Of a DNA stretch of 64,000 nt, positions 62,016 to 64,000 are shown one piece after another. Location: assembly GCA_965262305.1 (NCBI GenBank), contig CBDHEY010000002.1:310001-374000 (forward strand). The letters run 5' to 3'. The notes under the pieces are model-generated. The model saw nothing but the letters and a program-made list of their open reading frames with translations. It searched no databases and had not been told where the DNA came from. Within the stretch, counting starts at the first letter, position 1. Each line of letters starts with the position of its first letter. The translations under genes and the position numbers were made by a program. Source of the DNA: CBDHEY01 sp965262305. GTDB lineage: Bacteria > Pseudomonadota > Gammaproteobacteria > Pseudomonadales > Cellvibrionaceae.

Positions 62016-63782
62016 ATGCTTAGAAAACTTCTATCTCGCGGATTAACGGATAGTCAAATAAATGGTTTGAGTTTAGAGGAAATGTTTCTCCATTATAATA
62101 AGTTATTTCTACCTAATGTGGAAAAAAGCTCATATCAACATTTGATTGAAAAAGAGAAATGGACACCTCTTTGCAAAGATCAAGGATTATGCTTTTCTGT
62201 AGTGATACCTATCTATAACACACCAGAAAATTGGTTAAAAGATTGTATAGAGTCAGTTCAAAATCAAATCTATCCTAATTGGCAGCTAGTTTTAGTCGAT
62301 GATGCTTCAAAAAGTAGTCATGTAAAAAAGGTTTTAGAAGACTATTCTTCTTGTGATTCTAGAATTAATGTCATTTTTTTAAAAAAACCAAGTCATATTT
62401 GTAATACTACCAACGCGGGAATCCTTCGCAGTAAAGGGGACTTTGTAACATTTCTTGATCATGATGATGTGCTCTCGCCCTACGCGCTCAATGAGTTGGC
62501 AAGTGTCATAAATAAAAACAGAAAACTTAGATTAATTTATTCAGATGAAGATCTAATGTCTGAATCAGGTGAGCGTCTGCATCCGCATTTCAAACCTGAC
62601 TGGAATCCCGAATTACTTTCCGCCCATAATTATGTTACTCATCTAGCTTGCTATGAAAAGACTTTATTGCACGAGCTCGGAAACTTAAGAGAAGGGTTTG
62701 AAGGGGCGCAAGATTTTGATTTAGTACTGCGTGCAAAACAGGTTTTAACTGAAACGCAAATTTATCACATTCCGAAGATTCTATACCATTGGCGAATGGT
62801 TGAGGGCTCTACGGCGTTTAATCCCGATGCGAAAAATTATGCCACTGATGCTGGATTGCAAGCACTTACTGATCATTTTAAATCAATAAATAAAGATGCC
62901 CGTATTCAACATGGAAAGCAAACAAATTTTTATCGGGTACTTTGGCCATTACCAGATGCTAAAACAAAAATTAGCATTATCATTCCAACTCGAAACGGCA
63001 AGGAAATACTAGAGGCGTGTATCGAGAGTATCATTAAGACTGCGGATTGGGATAATTACGAAATTATCGTTGTTGATAATGGCTCAAATGAACGTGACTC
63101 AATTAATTATTTGGCTAGCCTTAATAAGCACTCTAATATTAAAGTATTAAAAAACGATACTCCTTTTAACTTCTCTTCATTGAACAACTTCGGTGCTGAG
63201 CATGCTAGTGGCGAAATCTTGTTGCTTTTAAACAATGATATTGAAGCTACACATAGGGGGTGGTTGTCAGAAATGTTATCATTAGTTGTTCGTGACGAAG
63301 TAGGTTGTGTTGGCGCTAAGCTCTTGTATCCAGACGGTTCTATTCAGCATGCTGGCGTAATCTTGGGGTTAGGTGGCTATGCCGCTCATTCGCATAGGGG
63401 GTCTGAGGGTAGTGCAAGCGGGTACTTTAACCGGCTTAATGTTCGACAAAACCTAAGTGCTGTTACGGCAGCATGTTTAATGGTCAGAAAAGAGGTGTAT
63501 TTCAGTGTTGGTGGCTTGGATGAGTCTTTCCAGGTGGCCTATAATGATGTAGATTTTTGTTTAAGAGTACGAGCAGCTGGTTTTAAGAATGTATTTACTC
63601 CTTTTGCAACTTTAATTCATCATGAATCAAAGACTCGCGGAGAAGAAAATTCAAAGAAAGATGTTCAACGATTTGACAGTGAAAAAGCACGTTTATACGG
63701 GCGCTGGTCAGAAGTTATTGATCATGATCCAGCATATAACCCAAATTTAACTCGATCCAGAGAAGATTTTTCTTATTTGTAG
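62016..63782 (+). CDS. Bifunctional GT2 glycosyltransferase
   Basis: A 588-residue cytoplasmic transferase with two GT2 domains. The first (about 60-290) has FSVVIPIYNTP, VLVDDAS, FLDHDDV and an ED-like EGAQDFDLVLRA; the second (about 318-560) has ISIIIPTRNGKE, VVDNGSNE, LLNNDIEA and NDVDFCLRVRAAG. The layout is that of WsaE/RfbN-like O-antigen and exopolysaccharide synthases, adding two successive sugars. There is a possible alternative start within the first 30 codons, since no strong ribosome site precedes ATG 62016. Confidence 0.88.
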   Translation: MLRKLLSRGLTDSQINGLSLEEMFLHYNKLFLPNVEKSSYQHLIEKEKWTPLCKDQGLCFSVVIPIYNTPENWLKDCIESVQNQIYPNWQLVLVDDASKSSHVKKVLEDYSSCDSRINVIFLKKPSHICNTTNAGILRSKGDFVTFLDHDDVLSPYALNELASVINKNRKLRLIYSDEDLMSESGERLHPHFKPDWNPELLSAHNYVTHLACYEKTLLHELGNLREGFEGAQDFDLVLRAKQVLTETQIYHIPKILYHWRMVEGSTAFNPDAKNYATDAGLQALTDHFKSINKDARIQHGKQTNFYRVLWPLPDAKTKISIIIPTRNGKEILEACIESIIKTADWDNYEIIVVDNGSNERDSINYLASLNKHSNIKVLKNDTPFNFSSLNNFGAEHASGEILLLLNNDIEATHRGWLSEMLSLVVRDEVGCVGAKLLYPDGSIQHAGVILGLGGYAAHSHRGSEGSASGYFNRLNVRQNLSAVTAACLMVRKEVYFSVGGLDESFQVAYNDVDFCLRVRAAGFKNVFTPFATLIHHESKTRGEENSKKDVQRFDSEKARLYGRWSEVIDHDPAYNPNLTRSREDFSYL

Positions 63783-63788
63783 TATTTT

Positions 63789-64000
63789 ATGTCCATTTTT
63801 ACCTTAAAACGAAGGAGAACTGATACTGAATACATAGGCTTTGCCGAATCTACTGTTGGTCCTTCTGTTTCTGGTTGGATAGTAAAAAAGGATTCATTAG
63901 ATCCCGTGTGCTTAAAAATAACCTGTGGTGACGAAATTCGAGTAGTCCAGGCAGATCTTTTTCGGCCAGATATTCAAAAGCGTGGACTACATGGTACAGG
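63789..64000 (+). CDS. Partial CDS starting with a GW module (runs off right edge)
   Basis: An open frame beginning at ATG 63789, 6 nt after the previous stop, and continuing through the window edge with no stop codon (70 codons visible). Residues about 14-67 (YIGFAESTVGPSVSGWIVKK, VCLKITCGDEIRVVQADLFRPDI) match the GW module of the upstream glycosyltransferases, so the gene is probably another multidomain capsule transferase. Confidence 0.75.
   Translation, partial: MSIFTLKRRRTDTEYIGFAESTVGPSVSGWIVKKDSLDPVCLKITCGDEIRVVQADLFRPDIQKRGLHGT

Overview
The window is AT-rich DNA with dense, short-spaced genes and looks chromosomal. The gene families point to a marine or surface-associated gammaproteobacterium. 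Supporting signs are ArfB, YigZ, CsdE and TcdA homologues, H-NOX, GlyGly-CTERM and PEP-CTERM proteins, Thr-Pro linkers of the kind seen in polysaccharide-degrading Cellvibrionales, a CE2-like esterase, and a KpsMTED-type capsule exporter. The genus cannot be fixed from sequence alone. No rRNA, tRNA, CRISPR array or intact insertion sequence was found.

Layout. 1-2.1 kb: tail of a di-haem oxidoreductase and a YigZ protein. 2.1-6.6 kb: a very large hybrid sensor (beta-propellers, histidine kinase, receiver, GGDEF). 7-10.5 kb: an acylating acetaldehyde dehydrogenase without its usual aldolase, then a two-gene unit of an ISL3-transposase-derived protein with three C-terminal repeats and a conserved-looking unknown. 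10.7-15.9 kb, minus strand: a small zinc-ribbon protein, a two-TM coiled-coil protein and a compact CheA-like/CheY/CheX module. 16.3-19.5 kb: a large KAP NTPase joined to a formylglycine-generating-enzyme-like domain, the best candidate here for an undescribed conflict or defence protein. 19.7-20.9 kb: a receiver-only regulator with an H-NOX gas sensor. 21-33.8 kb: a surface beta-propeller protein, an AraC regulator, a duplicated secreted unknown, ArfB, a CE2-like esterase, a His/Glu-rich TonB receptor with a His-rich partner, a lipoprotein metallopeptidase, a glutamine amidotransferase, TatD, CsdE and TcdA. 33.9-38.7 kb: a phage-CII-like regulator divergent from a four-gene envelope operon (LPP20 protein, CsgG-like protein, MltC-like transglycosylase, LPP20 lipoprotein). 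38.8-43.1 kb: unknowns, a K+ channel, a Wzi-like barrel and a small outer-membrane protein. 43.3-48.5 kb: a modular glycoside-hydrolase-like enzyme, a Crp/Fnr regulator, a PCu(A)C copper chaperone and a PEP-CTERM protein. 49.1-64 kb: an ABC-dependent capsule locus (kpsM, T, E and D-like) followed by giant multidomain glycosyltransferases and a sulfotransferase-like protein, running off the right edge.

How it fits together. The right third builds and exports a surface polysaccharide: multidomain transferases assemble it, the ABC pair moves it across the inner membrane, and the KpsE-like and KpsD-like proteins carry it through the periplasm and outer membrane. The Wzi-like barrel 8 kb upstream may anchor it. 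A recurrent short beta-rich 'GW' module (four copies in three genes, one cut by the window edge) ties the glycosyltransferases together. The left half is rich in signalling: c-di-GMP synthesis, a chemosensory-like module and a gas sensor.
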